A stretch of 64,000 nt of DNA, taken from assembly GCF_019468565.1 (NCBI RefSeq), contig NZ_CP080521.1, positions 9,796,001 to 9,860,000 on the forward strand. Direction: 5' to 3'. The notes beneath the pieces were generated by a model. It was given only the letters and a program-made list of their open reading frames with translations, was not told the origin of the DNA and made no database searches. The DNA comes from Pseudonocardia sp. DSM 110487. Its GTDB lineage: Bacteria; Actinomycetota; Actinomycetes; Mycobacteriales; Pseudonocardiaceae. Positions 35,301 to 47,300 of the stretch are shown here, in pieces (positions within the stretch are counted from its first letter, which is position 1; each line of letters starts with the position of its first letter). A program made the translations under genes and the position numbers.

Positions 35301-38300
35301 CCGACGGTGCTGTACTCACCCGCCCGGAAGGCACGGGCGAGGTCGGCGATCGCGTACATCTCCGCGGCGTTGCCGACCGTGCCCTCCGCCTGCTCACCCA
35401 GCCGGTAGGCCGTTCGCCCCCAGTCGATGGCGAGCATGTCGACCTCGTCCATCAGCACGTGGCGGGCGCCGAAGCGCTGGTTCGTGTCGTGCAGGCCGCG
35501 CTGCCAGTCGGAGACGATCTCTCGCGCCGAGCCGTAGACGATCTGCGCGTCGTAGATCTCGCGGAGGTTGGCCGGCGCCTCCGGGACGCCGTGGAAGCCG
35601 TCCGGATCGGTCTTGCCGACACCCGGCACGGTGGTGCGGCCGGGCTCGCGGAACCTGACCTCGATCCCGAGCAGCTTCGCCACCCGGGCTGCCGCCTCCG
35701 CGCCCTCCTTGGCGAGCGTGCTGTTGTGGGTCATCACCACGACGGGCTCGCCCTCGAGCGCCCGCGTCAACGCCCAGAGCCGGGCCACCAGGGTCTTGCC
35801 CTCGCCGGTGAGCATCTCCACGACGACGCCACGCGGCAGGTTGTTGCGCAGCAGGCGGTCGAGGCGTCCCGCGCCGGGCACCCGGTCGAGGGCCAGCATG
35901 GCCGCGATCTGGACGTCATAGGCGTCCTGGCGCTCGCCGGTGCGTTCGAACGCCTCGCGCGAGTTCGCCTCGCAGGCCAGCGCGCAACGCTGGACGTCCG
36001 TCAGCTGGTCGCCGCTCAGCTCCTTCGAGCGCAGCTTCCCGGCCAGCTCGTCGAAGGCCCGCGGGTTGTTCCTCCACTCCGCGAGGAGCGCCTCGACGTC
36101 GGTGATCGTCTCCAGGTACGGCCGCAGCGCCTCCTCGACCTTCGGCGCGTGGTCGCGGAAGGCGCGCAGCTCCGTGCCGAGCTGGATCGCCCGGTTCTTC
36201 GCGGCCCGGACGGCGTGCTCGATCGCGGCCTTCTCGCCGTCCGCGGCGCTGGGAAGCCTGCGCTCGAGGAACTCGACCTTGGCCTCGGCCAGCGCCGTGT
36301 CCTCGACCGCCTGCCGCCACAGCCTCTGCAGGCCCGGCAGGCTTCCGCCCCGCCGCACCGTCTGCGGTGCCGCCGGACGGTGCTCGACGAAGACGAGCCT
36401 CTCGCCTCCGTACTCGTACTCGACGACTCGGTGGTCCCGGTGTTCTCCCCTCGACTCCTCCAGCTGCCGACGCAGCTCGTCCACGGTCATGCGCTTGCGG
36501 AACAGGCCGGTGCGGATCCTGCGTGCCACGGCCTCGATGGGGCGAGCCGTCCTGCCCTGCATCGCCCGGGCGAGCTTCCTCGCCGAAATCGACTTGGAGC
36601 CACCGGCGGGCGGCGGCACACCCGACGCCGTCCCGGTGACCGGGTTCGGATCGAGCCCGAGCCCTGAGGTGTTCACGTCGCCGTCGCCGCTCGTGCCGCC
36701 CGGACCGTCCGGGTGGCCGTCGCCGTCGCCCTGCTTCTGGCCGCCGCTGCCGCCCTTGCCGCCCGGCTCCTGCTGGCGGCCGCCGCCCGCGCCCGAGTTG
36801 GGGGGCAGCACCTCGGACCCATTGCTGCCCGGGACCGGCGGGCTCTCGGGCGTCTCCGGCGCGCCGGGCGCGCCGGGGGAGGAAGACTGGCCACCGCCGC
36901 CGGCGCCGTCCCCGCCGTCGCTGACCGGGCGCGGCATTCCGCCGCCGGGTCCGTCACCCTCGGGCGAGGCGGCAGGCGCCTCGATCCCGTCGCCCGCGCG
37001 GCTCGCGCCCAGTGCGAGTTGCTGCGCCACCTCGGGGTTCCACCCGGCGCGCATCGCCCGCCGCGCGTCGCCGCGGGTGACCCCGAAGTCGCCCGCCAGC
37101 CGTCCGGCCCGCAGCGCCTGCGTGCCGCCCGCGTGGTACGCCCCGATCTCGAGGGCCAGTGCCGTGTTGCCGGCCACGCGCAGGGCCCACTCCGCGTGGG
37201 CGATGTCGGTGCCGAACTCGGCGACCAGCTCCTGGACCGTCGGCGCCCTGCGCGCACCACGCGCGATCTCCCCGATGCGGGCGACGAGCAGGGGGTTCTC
37301 GGCGACCGCCAGCAGCGCGCGGGCCTCGGCCCGGGTGAAGCCGTGCTCGCGGACGAGCGCGTCCGCCGTCGGCTGCGGCCCGCCCTGGGCGAGCCGGCCG
37401 AGCTGGGTGACCAGCGCGATGTTGCGGGCCACCTTCAGCGCGGCGCGGGCATCGGCCCGACCGACGCCGAACGCGCGGGCCAGCGCGGCCCGGCTCAGCT
37501 CCCGGTACTCACCTCGGCCGATCGCGGCCATCCGCTCCGGCAGCCCTCGCACGCCGCCGAGCCGCATCATCGCGGCCGCCTCGGACGGGCTCACCCCGAA
37601 CTCACGCACGAGCGTGTCGACCGCGGTTCGCCGGTCGCGCTGCACGAGCTGGCCGACCCGCTCCATCGCGCCGACCGCACGTCCGTCGACCTCGACGGTC
37701 CGGGAGGCCAGCTTCACGGCGAGACGCGCGTCGGAGCGTGAGATGCCGAACGTCGTGGTCATCTCGTCGACCGAGAGCGGCCGCACCGAGCCGTCCGCGA
37801 TCTTCCCGGCGAGCTCGGCCAGGTCGCGCAGGCCCGCCACCCGCTGCGCGCCCTTCGCGAGGTTCTTGCTCACCCCGTAGGCGCCCGTGAGCGAACCGAT
37901 CGGCTCCCGGATCGCGCCCTGGTTGCCGACCCGCTCGACCATGGCGGAGCGGTTGATGGCGCGCAGCGCGTCCCGGGCCTGCCGCGCGGTGACGCCCAGC
38001 TCACCCGCGAGCTCCCGCGGCGTCTGCGCGGGCGTGGTCCGCTGGTTGCGCATCCACTCGACGAGCCGGAGGTTGGCCTCCTGCGCCAGTATCCCGCGCG
38101 CTTCCTTGCGGCTGATGCCCATGTCACGCGCGAGCTGCCGCGCCGACGTCGGACGGCCACCGCCCGGCCGCCCTCCAGGCACACCGGGCAGCGCAGCCGC
38201 CTCGGTGAGCGCCTGGCCCAGCGGCCCAGGCCCGACCACCCGCTCGGCCCCCGGCATCGTGAGCGTCGCCGGGCTGACGCCCTTCTGGACCCGCGGCAGG

Positions 38301-41300
38301 CCGATGGCCTGGAAGCCCCGCGCCTTGCCGGCAAGGCCGAGCCCGACGGGAGCCCCGAGCATCATCCCGCTCTGGATCACTCCGTGGACGGCCATGTCCT
38401 TCTGAGCGGGCGTCATCCGGTCCCAGTTGGCGACCGTGGAGACCGCGTTCTGGCCGACGGTGTAGCCGAACGAACCGAATGCGAGCGCGTTCGCGCCGTA
38501 GGCCACCCGGGCGCCCGTGGTCGCGGTGGTCATGCCGAGCATCCCGCGCCATGTCGTGCTCGACGCCGCCTGTGCCCCGCTCCACGCGGACTGCCAGCCC
38601 GGAGCCGCCGTGACACCCCGCTGCCATGCCGTTGCACCGGCGCCCCGCACGCCGATGCTGCCGCCTGTTCGCGCTATCGCCTGGGCGGCACCGCTCGCCG
38701 CCGCCTTGATCCCTACGCCGATCCCGACGACGGTGAGCACGTTCCCGGCAAGGCCTATGTAGTCGGCCACCGCTGCCGGGTTGTCGAAGCCGTTGGACTG
38801 GCCGTGCTCGTTGCGGCTCATGATGTTCTGGGTGATGTCCACCGTGGTGTACGCCACCCCGCCCGCGATCAGCGCCGTCCCGCCGATCGCGGCCGCCGCT
38901 CCCAGCGGGGACGCCGCACCCAGTGTGGCCAGGGTCGCCACGCCACCCGCTGCCCACAGCAACGCGCCACCGACGATCATCGCGCCGCCGACGACGTAGC
39001 CGCCGAACTTGTCCCACCAGCTGGCCTTCGTGTGCCCGGTCGTCTCGACGATGTGGCACCTCGTGCACGAGTCTGGCTTCTCGTTCGTGCCGCGGATGTT
39101 GCCGTCCCTGTCGAGGCCGCCGAGCTCGCTGAGGTTGTCCGGCGCGATCAGTGCGCCGTCCTCGGCGACGATCTCGTTGTTGTCGCGGAAGTCCTGCAGG
39201 CCGCTGAAATGCGCCCCGGTCATGTCGACGTACCGGTAGCTGCCGTCATCCTGCTTCACCCGGAACAGGGTGATGTTCGTCCAGCCGTATTCCTCGTCGT
39301 CGCCGGTCTTCGGCTGGTAGTAGGGCATCGTGATGGCCTCGACCCGGCCATCTGCCGACAGCTCCTCGACCCGCTTCTGGACATCGTCGATGTTGTCCGC
39401 GGGCACCAGCTTCTTCATCTGATCGACGCTGTTGACGTCGATCTCCCGGGGCAGCAGCTCCGCTTCCTTCATCTGCGGCGTGACCCCGTACATGGCGAGC
39501 TTCGCCCGCCCGTCGAGCGTCTGGAGCCCGAGCTCCTTCGACTCGGCGAAGAGCTTCTTCATCGGGCCGTCGTAGGTCCGCCAGCCCTCCATCAGCGGCG
39601 CGGCCGTGTGGATGTAGCGGAAGTCCGGGAGCATGGTCGAGGGCAGGGCTCTGCCCCCGAGCAGGCTCTCGTTCGGTCCGATCGGGTCGCCAGGCCGGTA
39701 ATTCTTCGGGGCCGCGTACTTCCGGTCGCGGACGTAGTTGTAGCGGAGCTCGGTGAGTGACGTGAGCGTGCCGAACGTCGTCGACAGGTCCTGCTGGCGC
39801 TGCTGCGGCGACACCGACAGCCGCTGGTACAGGCCGTTGATGCGGTTGTGCCGGTTGAACGCGCCGTGCAGGTCACCCGCCCATGTCGCGTTGCCCGACG
39901 CGTCGGCGTATGCCAGGTCGGTCTCGCGCAGCGTCCGCTCCGCGCCGTCGATGCGGGTCTGGTAGGGCCGCTGGGCGACCACGAGCGCCTGCTGCTCGGC
40001 CGTGATCGCCTTGTACTCCTGGTTCAGCCAGATCGCCTCACCGGTGTTCGGCCCGCCCCGCCCTTCGATCACGCCGGAGGCGTAGTTGAACTTCGCGATC
40101 CGGTCGTTGAGCGCCGTCATCCGCGGGCCGAGCTCGGTCTGCAACGCGTAGTTCGCGTCGCTGACCGCTTTCTGCTGGTCGGCGACGGCCGCGATCACGG
40201 CGTTCTGCTGTTCGACGGTCGGCGCCTTCGACGGGTCGTACTTGTCGCCGAGTACGTGCTCGACCAGCTGCCGGTTGTTGCCGACCTCGGCGTTGGCCGC
40301 CCGGAAGTCGTCGATCGTCCACGCCGCGCCGCGCATCGTCTGCAGCCGCGCCGCCGCCGGCCCCCACTTCGCCAGCAGGCCGGGCGCCTTCTCGTCGATC
40401 TCCTCCCGCACCTTCGCGATGTCGGCCCACTCGCCTGCGTCGATGTAGTCGTCGCCGGCGAGGGCGTTCTCGGTGCGGTCGGCGAGGTCGTCGATCTTCG
40501 GCTGGAGCGCGTCGTACTGCGGCTGCTGCTCCTTCAGGGTGACGGTGTCCTCGAACCACGACATCTGGGCGCCGTCGCGCTGGGTCTGCGACAGCGGAAG
40601 GTCGCGGTTGTAGGCGTCCAGCAGGTCCTCGTGCCCGGACTCCTTCAGCTGCTTCATCTCCGAAGCGGTCAGCGGGCGCCGCTCGTCGGCGTCGCGGCCC
40701 AGCAACGGCTTCCCGTCCGGCCCCTTCAGCTCGGACAGCTCCTTCGCCAAGTCCTGCGACATCTCCATGCTCGGGTCGAGCACGGCGGCCATGGCCGCGT
40801 TCGACTCCGGCGGGGCGTCGAACTCCGGCGAGCCCTCGCCGAGGCACGCGTTCGCCCCGCCCGCGCAGAACCGGCCCGCGTGCGAGCCGTCGGCGTTGGG
40901 GTAGAGCAGGCCGGTGCGGACCGGGACCCAGGTGTCGCCGTCCTTCACGACGACGGCGCCCTGGGAGTGGCCCTCGTAGCTGCGGCCGCCGCAGTAGCCA
41001 CCCTCGCCGGATGCGCCGCAGATCGCGCCGCCGCCCTGGCCTGCGCCCTTGCCGTCGGGGCCGGCGAGCGACCGGTTGTACTGCGTGAACCCGCAGCGGC
41101 CGCCGGCACCCGCCTCGCAGCTCTGGCTGTCGCCCCACGGCGTGTAGCGGGTGACGAGGCCGCCGTTGCTGTCGTCGAACAGCGTGACGCTGCCGTAGCC
41201 GTTCGGGAACCGCCCGGTGCCGGTGGGCAGCTGCTCGGTGATCTCGCAGTTCTTGCAGCGGGTCACCGGGTCGTAGGCGCGCGGATCCATCGGGTGGCTG

Positions 41301-44300
41301 GCGACGCCGGGCATCGTCCGGACGCAGTCGCCATGGCACCACAGCGATCCACCCTTGCCGTTCTTGTCCGGCGTGGTCGCCTTGATGCCCTGGGTCAGGT
41401 CACCCCCGGTGATCTCGATCTTGAAGAGGTTCGTGCCCTTCTGCTCCGAGAAGCGCGGGTTGTTGATCGCGTTGTAGTTGGGGTCGACGAACTGGATGTA
41501 GCCGGTCTGGCCCTTGATCGAGTAGATCCCCGGCTGGCCGTCTGCCGAGCGGCCGATGATGTCGGTGACGCCCTCGCCGCGCAGCAGCTCGTCCGGGCCG
41601 TGGTAGCCGTTCGCGTGCACCACGTCGCCCTGGGCGTTGGTGAACTCGCCCGCCCCGGTGAACTTGATCCGGGAGGGCGCGCCATTGGCGTCGCGGCCCT
41701 GGATCTGCCCCCAGCGCCCGTCGACGGTGAGCTTCTCACCGCTCGGCGAGGTCCACTGGCATCCGCCGTCGCAGGTGCTGGCGAACGGCGAGCCCTTGAT
41801 GTTGCCGAACCGGATGTTGTTGACGGCGTCCTGCACCTGCGACTTGCGGGTGAAGACGATCTGGTCGCCGGTGCGCCCGTCCCGCGCCATTCCGCGGCCG
41901 CGCACCCACGCCTCGGCGTTGCCCTCCGCGTCCTGGGCGATCCCGACGCCCTCGGTGCCACGCACCTCGTGCTCGGCACCGGGTTTGCCCTCCACCGGCA
42001 TGCCGGCGTAGAAGTCACCGTTCGGGTTGTTCTGGCCGTGGTCGTTGCCACCGGTCATCCCGGCGTTCGAGAACTCGCACGGCAACTGGGAGCACGTGTA
42101 CGTCTCGACCTTGTCGGTGCCCCGCGGCTTGATCTCGACGACGACCTTGCCGTCCGCGCCACGGGTCACCCGGATCGCCGACTGGTCCTCGCCGACGTCC
42201 TCGATCGCGATCGGGTTGCCCTGCTCGTCCACGAAGATGCCGAGGCCCTCGGTGTCGATCTTCGCCGCGATGAAGTCCAGCCCGGCCCCGCCGACGTCGC
42301 ATCCGCCGTCACCTGAGCACCCGGCGTCGGCCACGCCGTCCGGACCCGCGATCGCGACGGCCCACGCGCCGCACCCGCCGTTGCCGGAACCCGAGCAGGT
42401 CGCCCACTTGTCGGCCGTGTACTTGCCGTACGGCGTGTTCAGCTCGTCGTGGGCCTCGGCGTGCGCCGAGTAGGACGAGGAGCAGTTCGCGGCGCCGGAG
42501 CAGCTCGCCCCCGCGCTCGCGAAGCCCTCCTCGGCCTGGGCGTAGGCCATCACGGCCACCCCGCCGCCGCCCATGCCGCCACCACCGGAGCCGTGCGCGT
42601 ACGCCCTCGCCCACGAGCCGGACGGGTGCGACGCGGACGCAGAGGCCGTCGCCTCGTAGTAGTGGCTGCAGTGCGTGCCCGCGCTGCCCATGCACGACGC
42701 CGAGGCCTGCGCGGAGTTCCCGTTGCCCGCTGCGGCGGCGGTGGTCATGACCATGCCACCGCCCATGCCGCCAGAGCCGTACCCGGTTGCCGTCGCGTAC
42801 GCACCGGGCGCGGACGCCGAGCTGTGCGCGCGGTAGGAGTAGGAGCAGTTGGTGCCGGCGCTGCCCGTGCAGGACGCCCCGGCCTGGGCCATCCCGTCGC
42901 CGCTTGCCGCCATCGCGGTGGTCATGGCCATACCGCCGCCGGTGGTCCCCGAGCCGTAGCCGGTGGCGGTGCCGAACGCGCCGGGTGCCGATGCCGAGCT
43001 GTGCGCGCGGTAGCTGTACGAGCAGCCGGAGCCCGCGCTGCCCTCGCAACCCGCAGCGGCCATCGCCCGGTCGGGGCCGGTCTCGGCGGCGGCGCTGGTG
43101 CCGCACCACCCGGACCCGCTGCCACCGCGCGTACCGCACTCGGAGTTCGCCGTCGCCTGGTTCCCGCCGGTCTCGCTCTTCGCGTCGCTCGCCGACGCGT
43201 AGCTGTACCGGCAGGTCGAGCCCTCGGTGCCCTGGCAGGACGCCGTCGCCATCGCCCCGGCCTCGCTCGCACCGACCTGGCTGGAGCCGACGCACTGCCC
43301 GCCCGTCCCCGCGGTGCAGTCCGTCCGCGAGGTCGCGACGTTCGACGCTCCCGACGCGGCCGTGCGCGCGGTGCCATCGGTGCGGGTGGTGCACCCGGTT
43401 CCGGCGCACATCGAGGTGACCTCGGTGAGGCCCTTGGCGACGGTCCCGCCGCTCGCGGCGTAGCAGCTGCCGGCTGCGTTGCAGTTCGCCGACGCCGAGC
43501 CGCGCACGGTGGCGCCCGCCGCCGTCGTCGTCTTGGAGGAGGTGCGGGTCGCACATCCGGACTTGCTGCCGTCGTCGCAGGCTGCCGTCACGGTGGCGCT
43601 CGTGGTGGCGAACCGGGCGGCCCGATCGGCCGGGGTGCTCACCGTGACCGAGGATCCCGCGGTGATCTGCGCCTGGCAGGCGGTGGCGCCGTCGCAGCGG
43701 GTGTCGCCGACGGCGCGGCTGCGGGTCTGCCGGCCGTCGGCGCCCGCGGTGGCGGCTGCCATCCCGGACAGGCGGCCGGTGCACCCGGCCTCGGGGCAGA
43801 CGATCTGCGAGGTGGCCTGGCCGCTGCCGGTGTACCCGGGCACCGGTTCGTCCTTGCCCTTGTCGTCGGAGCCCTGCGCCTGGCCCGCGTTGCGGACGAG
43901 CTGGGCGGTGGCCTCGCTGCTCACCGTGCAGCCGCTCGCGGCGGCCGTGCAGGTCGCGTCGGTGTGCGACGTGCCGGCGAGGCCCGAGGTGTCCGCGGTG
44001 GTCACCGCCGTGCAGCCCGGCCCGGCGCACTGGGCGACGGCGGACGACTGCGACAGCGTGGCCGGGGCGTCCGTGACCGGCTTCGCGGCCAGCTTCGTGG
44101 CCTCGGTCGCGGCCTTGCGCGCCTCGGTCGCGGTCTTCGCGGCGTCGGCGGCGGTCTTCTGTTGTGCTGCGGTCGCGCCCTTTCGGGCGGCGACCCGGGC
44201 AGCTTCCGCCGCGCGCTGCTCGGCCTCGACGGCCTGCTGCTGCGCCTGCTTCGCTGCGCCGTTCCGCTGCTCCGCGACGATGTCGGCCACGACCTGGCCG

Positions 44301-47300
44301 GACCCGGCGGAGGAGTTGGTCTGTGCGTGGCAGCCGGACTGGCTGCTGGTGCAGGTAGCGCTATCGGTGGAGCCGCCCTCCGGTGGGCCGCGCGCCCCGT
44401 TGCCCGTGCTCACCGCGGTGGGCCCGTCGCTACCGGCGGCCGAGGTCCGCGCCGTGCCCGAGCACGTCGTGCCGGCCGCGCAGTCCATCGTCGCCGACGC
44501 CATCGTCCAGCTCGACGCGCCCGGCACCGTGGGGCCACCGGAGTTGGCGCTCGAGCCCGGCGCGGTCGGCGCGGGCGGGGTGGCCGGCTGGTCCTTGCCG
44601 CCTGCCGGTGCCTGCTGGTCCTGCGCGGGAGCGTCACTGGTGGTCTCGGAGGTCACCGTGGCGTTGGCGGTGGAGCGCGCCTGCACCAGCGGCGTGATCA
44701 CGTTCGCGTCCGGCCCGGACGAGGCACCGGAGTTCGTCACGGCCTGGCACACACCGCCGGAGACGCCCTCGCAGGAGCCGTTGCTGCGCGAGCCGCGCGC
44801 GTCCGTGGACACCGTCGGGTCGGTGGCGGTGGCCGCGCTCGACGCCCGCCCGTCGCACCTGAGCTCGCCGGAGCACGTGACCGCAGCCCCCGCGGCCGAT
44901 GCCGCCGACGGGCCCGCGGGCAGCCGCTTCCCGTTCACCGGCTGCCGGCCGTCACTGAGGGCCAGCGCGGCGCCGGGGCCGGAGGAGGCCTGCGACACGG
45001 ACCGGGCCGCACACCCGCCGCTGCCCGCACAGCTCGCCGTGCCGGTGGAGGTGCGCGGCTTCCCGCCCGCCACCGCCCCGTCCCACGCCTCCGTGGACGT
45101 GCGCGCCGATCCGGTGCAGGCCGTGCCCTCGGGACACGCCACGCTCGCGCTCGACGACGCCGTGGACGACGGGCCGCTGGCGGGCTGGCCCGGCAGCGGC
45201 CGGCCGTCCGGGCCGGTCGCGACGAAGTCGGGTGCGGACGACGCGGCGGAGCTGGACTCCCCGGAGCAGGTGCCGCCGCTGACCGTGCACTCGGCCGACG
45301 CCCGGGTGCCGCGGGCGTGCGGCGACACTGCCGTGTCCCGAGCGCTCGTCGACGAGACCGCGGTGCCCCCGCACTCGCCGTCGCCGCCCGAGCAGTCCAC
45401 GGACGCCGACGCGTTCGACACGCTGACCGGGCCGGAGACACCGGCCGTTCCACCACCAGCGATCGGGTCCCGGTCGGCGACCGTCGTGTCCGCGCCGGTC
45501 GTGCAGCCGCCTCCGGCCCCGTGGGCGGTGCAGGTCGAGGTGCCGGTGCTGTCCCGCACCCCGGTCATGTCCCCGGACGCCGCACCCGACGTGCCGGCCG
45601 ACCCGGATCCCGTGCAGCCCGCGGTGGCGCACTCCACCTCGGAGCCGGCCGCGCTCGTCGCCGACAGCTCCCTGCGCACCCCGGCGAGATCGGTCGCCGC
45701 ACGGTCGTGCACCTCGGACGTCGCCTCGGTGGCGCACCCGCCGTCGGTGGCGGTGCAGCTCGACTTCGCCGACGTCTCGCGGACCGGCGCCTTCGCGCCG
45801 GAGCCGTTCGCCTTACCGGTGGTGGCACCGGCCGCCTTGCCCGTGCATCCGGCTGCGTCGTCGCAGTCGACGCTCGCGCCCGCCGAGCTCGACGCCGACG
45901 CGTCGCCGTCGGTGAAGGCCACGTTGTCGCCGGAGTCGATCGCCGACGCGGTCTCGGTGCTGCTGGACGCGTCGCAGTCGCCGCCACTGACCTCGCAGGA
46001 GGCCTCTCCGTCGCTCACCCGAGCCGCGCCGGCGCTCATGCCGCCGGCCGAGCCGCTCGTCGCGGTCTTCCCGTTCCCGGAGCACGCACCGTCGCAGTGC
46101 ACCTCGACCGTGGCCGAGCTGTCGGAGCCGGTGCCCTCCTCGGCCGAACCGTCGGCATCCGACTCGGCGCCTGCCCGGCACCCGCCGCCCGAGACCGAGC
46201 AGTCGGCCGCGGCGTTGGTGGTCGCCTTCGGGCCGTCGGACGTACCAGCGTCGGACCTGCTGCTCGCCGAACCGGTGCAACCTTCGGCGCACGCCACCTC
46301 GGCGTCGGCGCGTGCTTCGCCGTCCTCGATGTCCACCGAGCTGGACGCCGCGCAGTCACCATCGCAGCGGGCCGATCCACTGCCCCCGGCATCGCCCCCG
46401 GCGCCGTTGGCCGTACTCGCTGCCCTTGCCGTGCTCGCCGGATCACGTTCGCGGCCCGAACTCCCGCTCCTGCACGACCCGCCGCCGGTGTCGCACTCCG
46501 CGTCGGCGCCGTCCGGCATGGCCGAACTCCGCTGGTTGCATCCGCGTGCGTCCCCGTCACATCGCGCGGACGCGCTGGTCGCCTCGCCGTCCGCGCCACG
46601 ACTGGACGCGCTGCTCCCGCAGCCGCTGTCGTCACACGCCGCCTCTGACTTCGAATCACCCGACTTCGAGGAGGCCCCGCACCCGGACGAGATCCCGGAC
46701 AGGCACACCTTCCGCTCGGAGTCCCGCTTCCCGTCGGCGGACTCGCTCACCGACCCGCACTCCGTGAACGCACCGTCCGAACCGCACCCGGCCGCCGAGC
46801 CCTCGCCGTCCAGGTCGTCGTCGGACACCGCATCCGGATCGCGGTCCGTGGCCTCCATCAGCTCATCGCTGGCCTCGTACACGTCGTCGCGCTGCTTCTC
46901 GTACGTCGCGACGTTCTTGCTGTGCGCCTTCTTCGTCACCTCACCCGAGGCGACCTTCTTCTCCTCGGCCTCGAGGTCCCGCTCCCGCTTCGACAGGTTG
47001 CGGTGACCGTCGACGACCTCGTCGACCAGATCCACGCGGTCGTCCGACAACCCCTCCCGGTCCTCGGCGACCCGCTGCTCCAGCTTCTCGTGCTCGGTGG
47101 CCTGCTTCTCGTAGTCCGCGTCGGTCTTCTTCCCCGCGGCGACGTCCTTCTTCGACTTGGCGAGCTTCTTCTCGCTCTTGTCGAGCTCGATCTCGCCGTC
47201 GAGCACCCGCTCGGTCCGCTCCGCCGAGTCGTCGTCCTCGTCGTCCTCGTCCCTGCTGTCCTCGTCCTCGTCCTTCGACGCGCGCAGCAGGCTCACCGAC

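Noticed and set aside
39040..39080. A CxxCH sequence (SCTRCHIVE) in the giant protein as a c-type heme site.
   Set aside because: Single occurrence in a protein full of short Cys pairs, with no cytochrome fold around it; chance is more likely.
42449..47006. Long plus-strand open frames (up to 1,399 residues) opposite the N-terminal half of the giant gene.
   Set aside because: They are composition shadows in GC-rich DNA: alanine/valine/arginine-rich or serine/proline-rich without motifs, while the minus-strand frame has clear repeats and domains.
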